The notes: generated from the letters alone by a model not told the origin. A stretch of DNA of 64,000 bases from Sphaerisporangium rufum (GCF_016863395.1 NZ_BOOU01000046.1:1-64000); one strand, 5' to 3'; shown: positions 16,306-25,329, counted from the stretch's first letter. Made by a program: numbers and translations.

Positions 16306-16962
16306 TCACGGCCGGTCGCCGAGCCGGCCGTACGACCCGCGGAAGTAGACCAGCGGCCCGTGGTCGGCGTGCGCCTCCAGGGCGAGCACCCGGGCGACCA
16401 CGATGACATGGTCGCCGGCCGGGTGCTCGTCCCGCACGGCGCAGTCGATCCAGGCGATGGCGTCCTCGATGAGCGGGTGCCCGCCCGGGGAGGGCCGCCA
16501 GCGGATGCCGGCGAACCGGTCCTCGGCGCGCGAGGCCAGCGCCCGGCTGACGTGCTCCTGGTGCTCGGCCAGCACGTTCACGCACAGCCGCCCGGCCGCG
16601 CGCAGCCGGGGCCAGGTCCGGCTGGTGCGCGAGACGCAGAACGACACCAGCGGCGGGTCGAGCGACACCGAGGTGAAGGAGTTCGCCACCAGGGCGCGCG
16701 GCGCGCCGTCCGCCGGGTCGATCGCGGTGATCGCGACGATGCCGGTGGCGTAGCGGCCGAGCACGTTCTTGAAGTGCCGCGGCTCGATCTCCACCGGCGG
16801 GCGCGCGGCGGGCAGCGGCGGCAGCGGCGGGGGCGGCACCGGCGGGAAGGCCGGGGCGCCGAGCGCCGGCCCGGGGACGGCCGGCCGGAGGGTGCGCGGA
16901 GGACGGCCCTGGGCGGCCGCGGCTCCGGGTGACACGATCGGCCGCGCCGCGTGGGAGCTCAT
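16306..16962 (-). CDS. Flavin reductase-like protein (FMN-binding split barrel)
   Basis: The 218-residue protein has a Pro/Ala-rich tail to about residue 57, then the flavin reductase domain: FKNVLGRYATGIVAITA, VANSFTSVSLDPPLVSFCV and a GDHVIVVARV strand. The family reduces FMN or FAD with NAD(P)H, usually for two-component monooxygenases. No monooxygenase gene adjoins it. GAGGAGG precedes the ATG at 16962. It converges on the ATP-grasp gene with one base between stops. The upstream SoxR-type promoter suggests induction by redox-active compounds. Confidence 0.88.
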   Translation of the reverse strand: MSSHAARPIVSPGAAAAQGRPPRTLRPAVPGPALGAPAFPPVPPPPLPPLPAARPPVEIEPRHFKNVLGRYATGIVAITAIDPADGAPRALVANSFTSVSLDPPLVSFCVSRTSRTWPRLRAAGRLCVNVLAEHQEHVSRALASRAEDRFAGIRWRPSPGGHPLIEDAIAWIDCAVRDEHPAGDHVIVVARVLALEAHADHGPLVYFRGSYGRLGDRP

Positions 16963-17060
16963 CGACGTCCTCGCCTCCTCGGTGGGCACCTGCCGGCCCG
17001 GGGCCCGCGTGGCGAGAGCCGCCCCGCGGAAAGCCGGTCAGCGTTCGGTCCGGCTTCACC

Positions 17061-17091
17061 AGCATGCGACTTCAACGGCGGTTGAGGTCAA
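17061..17091 (-). promoter_or_regulatory. MerR/SoxR-type promoter with 19-bp spacer
   Basis: On the minus strand TTGACC, a 19-bp spacer and CATGCT form a promoter whose spacer holds CCTCAA-N6-TTGAAG (17070-17087). This differs from the SoxR consensus CCTCAA-N6-TTGAGG at one conserved position. Long spacers occupied by a palindrome are the hallmark of MerR-family activation. The flavin reductase starts about 100 bases downstream. Confidence 0.6.
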
Positions 17092-17294
17092 GACCTTCCC
17101 GGCCGCCTCGAGAAGTGATCCTGGCCACGTTCCGCCCACGGGGCGAGTACGCGCAGGTGAGGGGGCGAAGGGCCGGAGACCGGCGGGCGCGCGGGTGGGG
17201 AGGCTGCGGAGGCCCGCCGGCCGGACCGGGAGGCGCGGCCCGGGCTCGCCGGGGCGCCTTGACGGTCGTCATGATCTGGATGGAACGTGATAAC

Positions 17295-17383
17295 GGAGGT
17301 GTCCTGGCGGGCGTGGGGGACCCGCCAGGACATCCTCCGCCCCGGCGCGACGTGTCAGGACCCCGGCGAGGGTTGGGGTCCTG
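17295..17383 (-). terminator. Two back-to-back strong hairpins
   Basis: The first hairpin for leftward transcripts pairs 17356-17364 with 17375-17383 (perfect 9 bp, extended by GACG/CGTC beyond an internal loop). The second pairs 17295-17311 with 17321-17338 (16 bp, one bulge). They begin eight bases after the stop of the small gene at 17392 and probably insulate it from the flavin reductase promoter. The remainder of the 16963-17391 gap shows no gene. Confidence 0.65.
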
Positions 17384-17391
17384 GACGTCGT

Positions 17392-17736
17392 TTACCGCAC
17401 GGAGTCTGTGGGGTGCCGGTCGGCGGAGCCGGGTGCTCCTGGGCGGGAGTCCTCCGATCCGACCGGCCCGCGGAGCCGGCGCTTGAGCAGCCGGGCGGCA
17501 CCGGCGGGATCCGCCGCCGGGTGGGTGACGGTCAGGCCGTCCTCATCCCAGACGAACGTCCCTTTCCTGCACCAGACGGTCAGCTCGGTGGTGACCGACA
17601 GCACGGACATGCCGTTTCCGCTGCTCTGGTAGGTGTGAGTGAACCCCTCCCGATGCAGCGCGTAGCGCAGTAGACGCGTTGCCTCGCGAGGGTCGTGCCA
17701 GGGCAGATACGGCGTGCCCGCTCGAACCGCCAGCAC
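17392..17736 (-). CDS. Small hypothetical protein
   Basis: The 114-residue protein has an N-terminal alpha/beta domain containing EATRLLRYALHREGFTHTY, VTTELTVWCRKGTFVW and HPAADPAGAARLLKRRL, followed by a polar tail. I do not recognise a family. It has no signal or membrane segment. The GTG start has GAGGTGAGG upstream. It is divergent from the GntR gene at 17885, and a GntR-site-like motif lies 32 bp upstream, so it may be a GntR target. Confidence 0.6.
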   Translation of the reverse strand: MLAVRAGTPYLPWHDPREATRLLRYALHREGFTHTYQSSGNGMSVLSVTTELTVWCRKGTFVWDEDGLTVTHPAADPAGAARLLKRRLRGPVGSEDSRPGAPGSADRHPTDSVR

Positions 17737-17760
17737 AGGCCCTCACCTCTCACCGGCTCT

Positions 17761-17863
17761 TTGATGGATTTGTACCAACGTTTGGATAATGCGGGGTGGA
17801 GACGCTTGGGTCAAGGGGTTGTTTGCTGTCAGATCGAGATCGTCTAGATTCGTAGGTACAAAA
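17761..17863 (+). promoter_or_regulatory. GntR promoter region with paired CGTWGGTACAAAW motifs
   Basis: A 13-bp motif occurs twice in opposite orientation: 17768-17780 (minus strand CGTTGGTACAAAT) and 17851-17863 (plus strand CGTAGGTACAAAA), with 11 of 13 bases identical. The first lies in the spacer of TTGATG-N18-GATAAT, and the second ends 22 bp before the regulator start. They are probably operators of the GntR/UTRA protein. Confidence 0.5.
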
Positions 17864-17884
17864 GGACGGAACCGTAGGTGAGAT

Positions 17885-18634
17885 TTGGCTCGGTCGACGC
17901 TGTACCAGCAGGTGGCCGGCGAACTGCGCAGAGCGATCTACTCGGGTGAGCTCGCGCCGGGCGCCCAGCTGCCCACGGAGATGGACCTCATGGACAGCCA
18001 TGAGGTCAGCCGGAACACGGTGCGGCTCGCGCTGGCCGAGCTGGAGAACGAGGGCCTGATCACCCGGATGCGCCGCCGCGGCAGTTTCGTCCGCGACCGG
18101 CGGGCCCTGCTCATGCGCCCGCAGGACGAGCTGAGCGCCGCGCCGGGGGTGCCGCGGCGGGAGGCGTTCGCCGAGGCCGTCACCAAGGAGGGGCGCAAAC
18201 CCGGCCAGGAGATCGAGGTGTCGATCGTCTCGCCGCCGGAGGAGATCGCGGCCCGGCTGGAGCTGGAGGAGCACGCGGTCGCGGTGGTACGCCGCCGGCT
18301 CCGGTACGTCGACGACCAGCCGTACAACACCAACGACTCCTATTTCCCGCACACCCTGGTCCGCGACTCGGAGATCGCGCGCCCAGGGGACATCATCCGG
18401 GGGGCCAACCGCGTGCTGGAGGAGCTCGGCCACCGGCAGATCCGCGTGGTGGACGACATCGCCGCGCGCATGCCGACCCCCGAGGAGTCCTCACGCCTGC
18501 AACTGGAGCCGGGTACGCCCGTCCTGGTCTACGTGCGGGTCGGCTACGACCGCGAGGACACCCCGGTCCGGGTCGCGGTGTCGGTGCTGCCGTCCGACAA
18601 GCACCTCATCAGGTACGAGCTCGAACTGAGCTGA
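17885..18634 (+). CDS. GntR-family regulator with UTRA domain (HutC subfamily)
   Basis: The 249-residue protein has an N-terminal GntR helix-turn-helix (LPTEMDLMDSHEVSRNTVRLALAELENEGLI) and a C-terminal UTRA ligand domain (about residues 90-240, with VVRRRLRYVDDQPYNTNDSYFP). It starts with TTG at 17885. HutC-type regulators sense small sugars, amino acids or histidine intermediates. No transporter or pathway gene adjoins it, so the ligand is unknown. Confidence 0.9.
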   Translation: MARSTLYQQVAGELRRAIYSGELAPGAQLPTEMDLMDSHEVSRNTVRLALAELENEGLITRMRRRGSFVRDRRALLMRPQDELSAAPGVPRREAFAEAVTKEGRKPGQEIEVSIVSPPEEIAARLELEEHAVAVVRRRLRYVDDQPYNTNDSYFPHTLVRDSEIARPGDIIRGANRVLEELGHRQIRVVDDIAARMPTPEESSRLQLEPGTPVLVYVRVGYDREDTPVRVAVSVLPSDKHLIRYELELS

Positions 18635-18896
18635 CCTCGCGCGCCGGCGCGCGCTCGGGCTGAGCCGCGCGCCGGTGTCCGTCCCGCCCGCCCGCCCGTC
18701 CGCCGCAGGGGCACCCCGCCCCGGCCGGCCGGACGCCGCCGGGCCGGCGGCCGCCCGAGCCCCTCCTTTCACCCCGCCGCCGGCCCCGCCTCGGCGGCGG
18801 GCGCCGCTCGCGTCGGCCTTCACTGATAAGGCCGCGCGCCTCTCCTGGACACTCTCCGTGTCCGTTCCCCTACCTGCGGCGACGAAAGGATCCTCC

Positions 18897-19517
18897 ATGC
18901 ACTCCATCGCGATCCACCAGGCCCGTTCCCTCACGCTCCGTAACGCCACCCCCGACGACCTTCCCGGGGTGCTGGCCCTGCTGGCCGAGACGGCGGGCTG
19001 GCTGAACGAGCGCGGCATCCGCCAGTGGCCGGCCGGCGGGTTCCCGGCCGCCCGGATCGAGCCGCTGATCGCGGCCGGCGACCTGTACGTCCTGGACGAC
19101 GCGGCGGGCGCGCCGGACCTGGCCGATGCGGCGGGCGGCGTCCGGGTCCCGGCCGCCACGGTGACCGTGGACGAGCACGCCGACCCCGAGTTCTGGCGGC
19201 GTGGCGATCACCCGGAGCTGGGCCTGTACGTGCACAAGCTGGCGGTCAAGCGCTCGCTGGCCGGCCAGGGCATCGGCGAGACCTTGCTGGACTGGGCGGC
19301 GCTGCGGGTGGCGGCGAGCGGCCGGCGCTGGCTGCGGCTGGACTGTTCCAAGGACAATCCGGGCCTGCAGCACTACTACCGCCGGCTGGGATTCCGGCAC
19401 CTGCGCACGGTCGACCTGCCGCACCGGGCCTCGGGCGCGCTGTTCCAGCGGCCCGCCGACCTGGGCTCCCAGCCGGTCGTGCGGCACCGGCGGCGGTCCC
19501 GGCTGCTCGCTCGGTGA
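18897..19517 (+). CDS. GNAT-family N-acetyltransferase
   Basis: The 206-residue protein has the GNAT core. LRNATPDDLPGVLALL opens the fold, LYVHKLAVKRSLAGQGIGETLLDWA is split between beta-4 and the acetyl-CoA pyrophosphate loop (consensus R/Q-x-x-G-x-G/A), and LDCSKDNPGLQHYYRRLGF is the C-terminal motif. The substrate is unknown. The ATG at 18897 has AAAGGATCC upstream. The preceding 18635-18896 region is low-complexity with a small hairpin (18847-18863). Confidence 0.88.
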   Translation: MHSIAIHQARSLTLRNATPDDLPGVLALLAETAGWLNERGIRQWPAGGFPAARIEPLIAAGDLYVLDDAAGAPDLADAAGGVRVPAATVTVDEHADPEFWRRGDHPELGLYVHKLAVKRSLAGQGIGETLLDWAALRVAASGRRWLRLDCSKDNPGLQHYYRRLGFRHLRTVDLPHRASGALFQRPADLGSQPVVRHRRRSRLLAR

Positions 19518-19537
19518 TCTCTACAAATGTCCACTTA

Positions 19538-19589
19538 CCTACCTGTCCGGGAGATTTCCCGCTTAGCCCACCAACCCCGGACAGGTAGG
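19538..19589. repeat. Perfect 14-bp inverted repeat before cutC
   Basis: CCTACCTGTCCGGG at 19538-19551 and its exact complement at 19576-19589 are separated by 24 bases. The structure can terminate the acetyltransferase transcript, but no U-tract follows. It could equally be a protein-binding dyad for the cutC promoter. A second small dyad (CGGAC-N6-GTCCG) follows around 19617. Confidence 0.55.
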
Positions 19590-19647
19590 GGCCATTACCT
19601 GGTAGCGGTCCAACTCCGGACACTCCCGTCCGATACCCTCTGGAGCC

Positions 19648-20328
19648 ATGACGGGATCGCTGCTCGAAGTGATCGCTCTCGACGTGCGCGACGCCGTGGC
19701 CGCGGAAAAGGGCGGCGCCGACCGGCTGGAGATCGTGTCCGAACCCGCGGCCGGTGGGCTCACCCCGGCGCCGGAGACGGTGGCGGCGATCGCCAAGGAG
19801 TCCGCGCTGCCGCAACTGGTCATGCTGCGCCCCAATTCGGGTTACACGGCCACCCCCGAGGAGCTCGCGGCTCTGGAACGTGACGCCCGCGCCCTGGCCG
19901 ACGCCGGGGCCGCGGGATTCGTCTTCGGCTTCCTGGACGAGGCGGGCGCGGTCGACCTCGCGGCGACCGAGACGCTCATCCACGCGGTGTCCCCGCTGCC
20001 GTGGACCTTCCACCGCGCCGTCGACCAGGCCGCCGACGTCCAGGCGGCCTGGCGGGCGGTGCGCCTGCTGCCCAACCTCGCCACCGTGCTGACCTCCGGC
20101 CACCCATCGGGGATCGCGGCCGGCCTGCCGGTGCTCCGGTCCCGTGCCGAGGCCGGGGACGCGCCGCTCATCCTGGCCGGCGGCGGCCTGGCCCCGCACC
20201 TGGTGCCGCCGCTGATCGACTACGGCGTGCGCGCCTTCCACGTCGGCAGCCCGGTGCGCGAGTCGTGGTCGCAGCCGGTCGAGGTGGACCGGGTGCGCCG
20301 GTGGCGCGAGATCGTGGACGCGGCCTGA
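19648..20328 (+). CDS. cutC: CutC-family protein
   Basis: The 226-residue TIM-barrel protein has the CutC signatures LEVIALDVRDAVAAEKGGADRLEI, MLRPNSGY, GFVFGFLD and TFHRAVDQ, and a shortened C-terminal end. CutC was linked to copper homeostasis in Escherichia coli, but the role is disputed and the enzymatic reaction is unknown. The downstream DUF6986 gene follows after one base, so the two form an operon. No copper gene is adjacent, which favours a metabolic role. Confidence 0.88.
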   Translation: MTGSLLEVIALDVRDAVAAEKGGADRLEIVSEPAAGGLTPAPETVAAIAKESALPQLVMLRPNSGYTATPEELAALERDARALADAGAAGFVFGFLDEAGAVDLAATETLIHAVSPLPWTFHRAVDQAADVQAAWRAVRLLPNLATVLTSGHPSGIAAGLPVLRSRAEAGDAPLILAGGGLAPHLVPPLIDYGVRAFHVGSPVRESWSQPVEVDRVRRWREIVDAA

Positions 20329-20329
20329 C

Positions 20330-21496
20330 GTGCGGCTCACCTTCGGCGATCACCCGGTCCCCGGCTTCGCCGCCGCGTACGCCGAGCAGCTCCGGCGCTT
20401 CCCCGGCGGCCCGGCGGCCTGGCAGCCGGTGCACACCGTCTACGTCCCGGCCGACCGCTTCGACCGCGGCACCGTGCGGTCCTACGGGGACGCGGCGCTG
20501 GAGCTGCTGGACACCCATCTGCCCGCCGGGGCCGACCCGGCGCCGGTGTTCGGCCCGCTGCCCGCCGGGGTGCGGGAGCGGGTGGCGCGCAAGCTGGCCG
20601 CCGAGCCGGTCGAGGACCTGCGGATCGACTTCGAGGACGGGTACGGCGCCCGGCCGGCCGCCGAGGAGGACCGGCACGCCGTGGCGGCGGCCCGCGAGGT
20701 CGCCGCGATGCACGCCGCCGGCGGCCTGCCCCGGCGCTGGGGGCTGCGGGTCAGGTCGTTCGCCGACGGGGATCCCGAGCGGAGCCTGCGCACCCTGGAC
20801 GGCTTCCTGACCGAGGTGACCGGTCGGGCGGGGACGCTGCCCGCCGGCCTGCGGATCACCTTCCCCAAGGTGCTCATGGAGGACTACCTGCGGCAGTTCG
20901 CCGGCTGGCTCGCCCGGCTGGAGGAGGGGCTGCGGCTGCCGGCCGGCACGCTGCGCTTCGAGATGCAGGTCGAGGCGCCGCAGACCGTCATGATGCTGCT
21001 GCGCTCGCCGGACCTGGCCGCCGGGCTGGACGGCCGGCTGGCCGCCGCGCACTTCGGCGTCTTCGACCACACCGCCGCCTGCGGCCTGCCGCCGGCCGAG
21101 CAGCGCCTGGACCACCCGGCCTGCGACCACGCCCGCGAGGTCACCCGGCTGGCGCTGGCCGGTACCGCGGTGGAGCTGTCGGACGGGTCGCTGGCCGCCG
21201 CGCCGGCCTCGACGTCGACCGCCGACGTGCACGCCCTGTGGCGGGCGCACGCCGCGCTGGTGCGGCACTCGCTGGCCAACGGCTTCTACCAGGGATGGGA
21301 CATGCACCCCGCCCACCTGGTCAGCAGGTACGCCACCGTCTACGCCTTCCACCTGTCGGCCCGCGACGCCTACGCCGAGCGGGTGCGCGCCTTCCGGGAG
21401 CGGCGCGAGGTGGACGGGGTGCTGGACGAGCCGGCCACCGTGGCGGCGCTGGCCGCCGCGCTGCGCCGGGCCGGGCACGCCCTCGGCGAGCCCTGA
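20330..21496 (+). CDS. DUF6986 protein, HpcH/HpaI aldolase-like
   Basis: The 388-residue protein matches the actinomycete DUF6986 pattern. HTVYVPADRFDRGTVR is near the start, EDLRIDFEDGYG supplies acidic residues at the barrel mouth, RFEMQVEAPQ carries the metal-binding glutamate, HFGVFDHTAACG follows, and GFYQGWDMHP lies near the end. These match citrate-lyase beta/HpaI aldolases that cleave or form C-C bonds next to a carboxylate. The substrate is unknown; homologues have carried the old label phosphoenolpyruvate kinase. The GTG start lies one base after the cutC stop. Confidence 0.8.
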   Translation: MRLTFGDHPVPGFAAAYAEQLRRFPGGPAAWQPVHTVYVPADRFDRGTVRSYGDAALELLDTHLPAGADPAPVFGPLPAGVRERVARKLAAEPVEDLRIDFEDGYGARPAAEEDRHAVAAAREVAAMHAAGGLPRRWGLRVRSFADGDPERSLRTLDGFLTEVTGRAGTLPAGLRITFPKVLMEDYLRQFAGWLARLEEGLRLPAGTLRFEMQVEAPQTVMMLLRSPDLAAGLDGRLAAAHFGVFDHTAACGLPPAEQRLDHPACDHAREVTRLALAGTAVELSDGSLAAAPASTSTADVHALWRAHAALVRHSLANGFYQGWDMHPAHLVSRYATVYAFHLSARDAYAERVRAFRERREVDGVLDEPATVAALAAALRRAGHALGEP

Positions 21497-21626
21497 CCCG
21501 CCCCGCCGGGCCGCCGCCGCGGGAAACGGCGCCGCGGGAAACGGCGCGGGGACACGGTGCGGCGGGCGGCTCAGCCGGCGGCCCGGACGGACATCCCGCC
21601 GCCGGACGGGCCCAGGGGTACGCGGC

Positions 21627-22931
21627 TCAGCGGGGACGGCAGGCGGCGAACATGGCCGGACGGCCGACCAGCTTGACGTGCTCCCCGCGGCCGAGCGTGG
21701 CGGCCAGCGCCGCCTCGGCCGCCTCGATGGCCAGCCACTCGTCGTAGGTCACCGGGACCACGCCGCGCGCGGCCAGCAGGTCGTCCAGCCGGTCCAGCGG
21801 CCGCTCCGGGCGGGCGGCCAGGTCGGCGAGCAGCGTGCGGACCGTCTCGGCGGCGTCGGACTTGTTGGTGCCGATCACCCCGGTCGGGCCGCGCTTGAGC
21901 CACCCCGCCACGTACTGCCCCTCGGCGACCCGGCCGGCGACGTTCGGCACCGTCGAGGTCACCGGGTCGAACGGCACGTCCGGCAGCGGCACGCTCTGGT
22001 AGCCGACCGACCGCAGCACCATCCCGGCCGGGATCGTCTCGTACTCGCCGGTGCCGGTCACCCGGCCGTCGGCGAGCCGGGTGCGCTCCAGGCGGACCCC
22101 GGTCACCCGGCCGGTGCCGAGGATCTCCACCGGGCGCAGCCAGAACCGCACGTCCAGCCGCCGCGGCCGGCCGGCCGGCGGCCGCACCGCCCAGTCGCGC
22201 AGCACCTCGACGTTGCCGCGGGCCTGCCGGGACAGGCCGGCGGTGTCGCCGTCGCCGGCCTCCTCCGGGCGCACGGTGACGTCGCAGTTCGCCAGGTCGC
22301 CCAGCTCGCGCAGCTCCTTGAGGGTGAACTTGGCGTGCTCGGGGCCGCGGCGGCCGATCATGTGGATCCGTCGCACCTGGCTCTTGGCGAGCCGGTCCAG
22401 CACCTCCTGCGGGACGTCGGTGGCGCGCAGCTCCTCGGCGGTGCGGGCGAGCACGCGCACCACGTCCACCGCGACGTTGCCCACCCCGATCACCACGACG
22501 TCCGGGCTGTCCAGCGTGAACGTCTCCGGCGGCACGTCGGGGTGCCCGCAGTACCAGTTGACGAAGTCGGTCGCCGCGACGCTGCCGGGCAGGTCCTCGC
22601 CCGGCACGCCGAGCCGGCGGTCCACCATGGCGCCGGTGCAGTAGACCACCGCGTCATAGCAGCGGGCCAGCTCGCCGGCCGAGACGTCGGTGCCGAGCTC
22701 GACGCCGCCGAGGAAGCGCACCGCGGGCAGTTCCAGCACCCGGCGCAGGTATCCGGCGATGGACTTGATCGAGGTGTGGTCCGGCGCCACTCCGTACCGC
22801 ACCAGCCCGTAGGGCGTGGGCAGCCGGTCCAGCACGTCGATCTCGACTGGCCCGCCGGCCTGTTTGGTCAGCGCCTCGGCGGTGTAGATGCCGGCCGGGC
22901 CCGATCCGACGATCGCCACGCGGAGCGACAT
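21627..22931 (-). CDS. fprA: Ferredoxin-NADP reductase FprA
   Basis: The 434-residue flavoprotein is of the adrenodoxin-reductase type. The FAD motif GSGPAG is at residues 10-15, with the signature PTPYGLVRYGVAPDH and the NADP motif VIGVGNVAVDVVR. The family stretch GWLKRGPTGVIGTNK is near the C-terminus. It passes electrons from NADPH to ferredoxins for cytochrome P450s or Fe-S assembly. It ends in a 60-residue region without the extra ferredoxin domain found in some FprB proteins. It is a single gene, divergent from proS. Confidence 0.93.
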   Translation of the reverse strand: MSLRVAIVGSGPAGIYTAEALTKQAGGPVEIDVLDRLPTPYGLVRYGVAPDHTSIKSIAGYLRRVLELPAVRFLGGVELGTDVSAGELARCYDAVVYCTGAMVDRRLGVPGEDLPGSVAATDFVNWYCGHPDVPPETFTLDSPDVVVIGVGNVAVDVVRVLARTAEELRATDVPQEVLDRLAKSQVRRIHMIGRRGPEHAKFTLKELRELGDLANCDVTVRPEEAGDGDTAGLSRQARGNVEVLRDWAVRPPAGRPRRLDVRFWLRPVEILGTGRVTGVRLERTRLADGRVTGTGEYETIPAGMVLRSVGYQSVPLPDVPFDPVTSTVPNVAGRVAEGQYVAGWLKRGPTGVIGTNKSDAAETVRTLLADLAARPERPLDRLDDLLAARGVVPVTYDEWLAIEAAEAALAATLGRGEHVKLVGRPAMFAACRPR

Positions 22932-23146
22932 GCGGCCTCCTTAGCGGGACCTCCGCCGGTCCCGCGGTGTCGTCCCCAGATTGTCGCGGATCGCGGGGCT
23001 CCCCGGCCAGCGGGACAGGCCGCCGCGTATCGGGAGATCCACCCGCGCCGGCCGCAGGCACCCCTTAATCCGGGGCGCCGTCCCCGCCGGAGTCGATAGC
23101 CTGTATACCTGTCCACCCCGCTCAACCCCGCGACCGAGGAGTAGCC

Positions 23147-24895
23147 GTGCTGCTGCGTATGTCCACCCTGTTCCTGCGCACCCTGCGTGAGGATCCGGCG
23201 GACGCGGAGGTCCCGAGCCACAAGCTGCTCGTCCGCGCCGGCTACGTGCGGCGCGTCGCCCCCGGCATCTACTCGTGGCTGCCGCTCGGCAAGATCGTCC
23301 TGGAGAACGTCGCCCGGGTGGTGCGCGAGGAGATGAACGCGATGGGCGGCCAGGAGGTGCTGTTCCCCGCGCTGCTGCCCCGCGAGTACTACGAGGCCAC
23401 CGGCCGGTGGACCGAGTACGGCGACACGCTGTTCCGGCTCAAGGACCGCAAGGGCGCCGACTACCTGCTCGGCCCCACCCACGAGGAGCTGTTCACCGAC
23501 CTGGTGAAGGGGGAGTACTCCTCTTATAAGGACTACCCGGTCGTCCTTTACCAGATCCAGACGAAGTACCGGGACGAGGCGCGTCCGCGCGCCGGCATCC
23601 TGCGCGGGCGCGAGTTCGTGATGAAGGACTCCTACTCCTTCGACCTGGACGACGACGGCCTCAAGCGCTCCTACGAGCTGCACCGCGAGGCCTACATCAA
23701 GATGTTCGACCGGCTCGGCCTGGACTACCGCATCTGCTTCGCGATGTCCGGTGCGATGGGCGGCTCGGCCTCGGAGGAGTTCCTCGCCCCCTGCCCCACC
23801 GGCGAGGACACTTTCGTCGCCTGCCACAACTGCGGGTACGCCGCCAACGCCGAGGCCGTGGTCACCCCCGCGCCGCCCGCGGTCACCGGCGAGCCGCCCG
23901 CCCTCACCCTGCTCGACACCCCCGACACCCCGACCATCGAGTCGCTGGTCGAGCTGGTCAACGACCGCTACGGCCTCGGCGTCACCGCGGCCGGCACGCT
24001 GAAGAACGTCGTCGTCAAGGTGCGCACCCCGGGGTCCGCCGAGACCGAGACCGTGGTGATCGGCGTGCCCGGCGACCGGGAGGTCGACCTCAAGCGCCTG
24101 GAGGCCGCGCTGTCCCCCGGCGTGCCGGAGATCTTCGAGGCCGCCGACTTCGCCCGCAACCCGGGCCTGGTGCGCGGGTACATCGGCCCGCAGGTGCTCA
24201 AGAAGCTCGGCATCCGCTACCTGGTCGACCCGCGCGTGACCCCCGGCTCCGCCTGGGTGACCGGCGGCAACGAGCAGGGCGTGCACGCGGCCGGCGTGGT
24301 GGCCGGGCGCGACTTCGAGCCGGACGGCACGGTGGAGGCGGCCGAGGTCCGCGCCGGCGACTCCTGCCCCCGGTGCGCCCATCCGCTGTCCATCGACCGC
24401 GGCATCGAGATCGGCCACATCTTCCAGCTCGGCCGCAAGTACGCCGACGCCGCCGGGCTGGACGCGCTCGGGCCGGACGGCAAGCCGATCCGGGTGACCA
24501 TGGGGTCCTACGGCGTCGGGGTCTCCCGGCTGGTCGCGGTGCTGGCCGAGCAGCTGCACGACGGGCTCGGCCTGGTCTGGCCGCGCGAGGTGGCGCCCGC
24601 CGACGTGCACATCGTCGGCACCGGCAAGGAGAACCAGATCGAGGTGGCGCTGCGGCTGGCCGAGGAGCTGGCGGCCGGCGGGCTGCGCGTGCTGGTCGAC
24701 GACCGGGCCGGCGTCTCACCGGGAGTGAAGTTCAAGGACGCCGAACTGCTCGGCGTGCCGACCATCCTCATCGTCGGTCGCGGGCTCGGCCAGGGCGTGG
24801 TGGAGGTGCGCGACCGCGTCACCGGCGCCAAGGAGGAGGTCCCGCTGGACGCCGCCGCCGAGCGGGTGCGCGCGGCGGCCGGCCGGGCCGGCTGA
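23147..24895 (+). CDS. proS: Proline-tRNA ligase
   Basis: The 582-residue class II synthetase is of the bacterial type. Motif 2 is [17 protein letters not shown] and motif 3 is [18 protein letters not shown]. The editing/insertion (INS) domain of about 180 residues lies between them, with GTLKNVVVK. The anticodon-binding domain is at the C-terminus. It charges tRNA-Pro in the cytoplasm. GTG at 23147 has GAGGAG upstream; ATG at 23159 is an alternative. It is followed by a hairpin terminator. Confidence 0.97.
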   Translation: MLLRMSTLFLRTLREDPADAEVPSHKLLVRAGYVRRVAPGIYSWLPLGKIVLENVARVVREEMNAMGGQEVLFPALLPREYYEATGRWTEYGDTLFRLKDRKGADYLLGPTHEELFTDLVKGEYSSYKDYPVVLYQIQTKYRDEARPRAGILRGREFVMKDSYSFDLDDDGLKRSYELHREAYIKMFDRLGLDYRICFAMSGAMGGSASEEFLAPCPTGEDTFVACHNCGYAANAEAVVTPAPPAVTGEPPALTLLDTPDTPTIESLVELVNDRYGLGVTAAGTLKNVVVKVRTPGSAETETVVIGVPGDREVDLKRLEAALSPGVPEIFEAADFARNPGLVRGYIGPQVLKKLGIRYLVDPRVTPGSAWVTGGNEQGVHAAGVVAGRDFEPDGTVEAAEVRAGDSCPRCAHPLSIDRGIEIGHIFQLGRKYADAAGLDALGPDGKPIRVTMGSYGVGVSRLVAVLAEQLHDGLGLVWPREVAPADVHIVGTGKENQIEVALRLAEELAAGGLRVLVDDRAGVSPGVKFKDAELLGVPTILIVGRGLGQGVVEVRDRVTGAKEEVPLDAAAERVRAAAGRAG

Positions 24896-24904
24896 GGCAT
24901 GGGA

Positions 24905-24951
24905 AAGGGGGGCTCGCCGCGGCGCTGCCCGGGAGCGGCGGGCCCCCCCTT
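24905..24951 (+). terminator. proS terminator hairpin
   Basis: AAGGGGGG at 24905-24912 pairs with CCCCCCTT near 24944-24951, and CGCCGC pairs with GCGGCG inside. The structure starts about ten bases after the proS stop. It has a short UU end and can act in both directions. Confidence 0.7.
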
Positions 24952-25015
24952 GTTCCACGTACCGCGCCGGTCCAATCCGTGCGGCACGCGCATATGGTGT
25001 GCCGGGGTCACCGGC

Positions 25016-25207
25016 TCAGCCGCGACTGCTACCGAGGGTCTTCTTCCAGTGGAAGCCACCGGGCAGGTTCACGGTCAGGGTGCGCCGGCCGTCGGCGGTC
25101 TTGGTGACCCGGAAGCCACGCCCGCCGTAGCTGTGTCCCACACCGCTCCTGGAGAGGTTGAGACGGAACGGCCCCATCTTTACTGACTTTCGGTAACTCC
25201 AGCCCAT
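25016..25207 (-). CDS. DUF4236-domain small protein
   Basis: The 63-residue protein starts MGWSYRKSVKMGPFRLNLSRSG and continues with VGHSYGGRGFRVTKTADGRR and a TVNLPGG end. This is the DUF4236 pattern of basic, glycine-rich small proteins. The function is unknown. The gene is alone between the proS terminator and the DUF4439 gene, and it is somewhat AT-richer than its neighbours. Confidence 0.85.
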   Translation of the reverse strand: MGWSYRKSVKMGPFRLNLSRSGVGHSYGGRGFRVTKTADGRRTLTVNLPGGFHWKKTLGSSRG

Positions 25208-25329
25208 CTGTTCCTCCGTGCTCTGCGGATGGAGCTCCAGCTACCCGCCAGCAGGCCGGCAAACGCGAAATCGGCCTCGAATCCCTTACCCCACCGCGCT
25301 TTTCGCGTTCCGCCCCGATCTCGCGTTTC

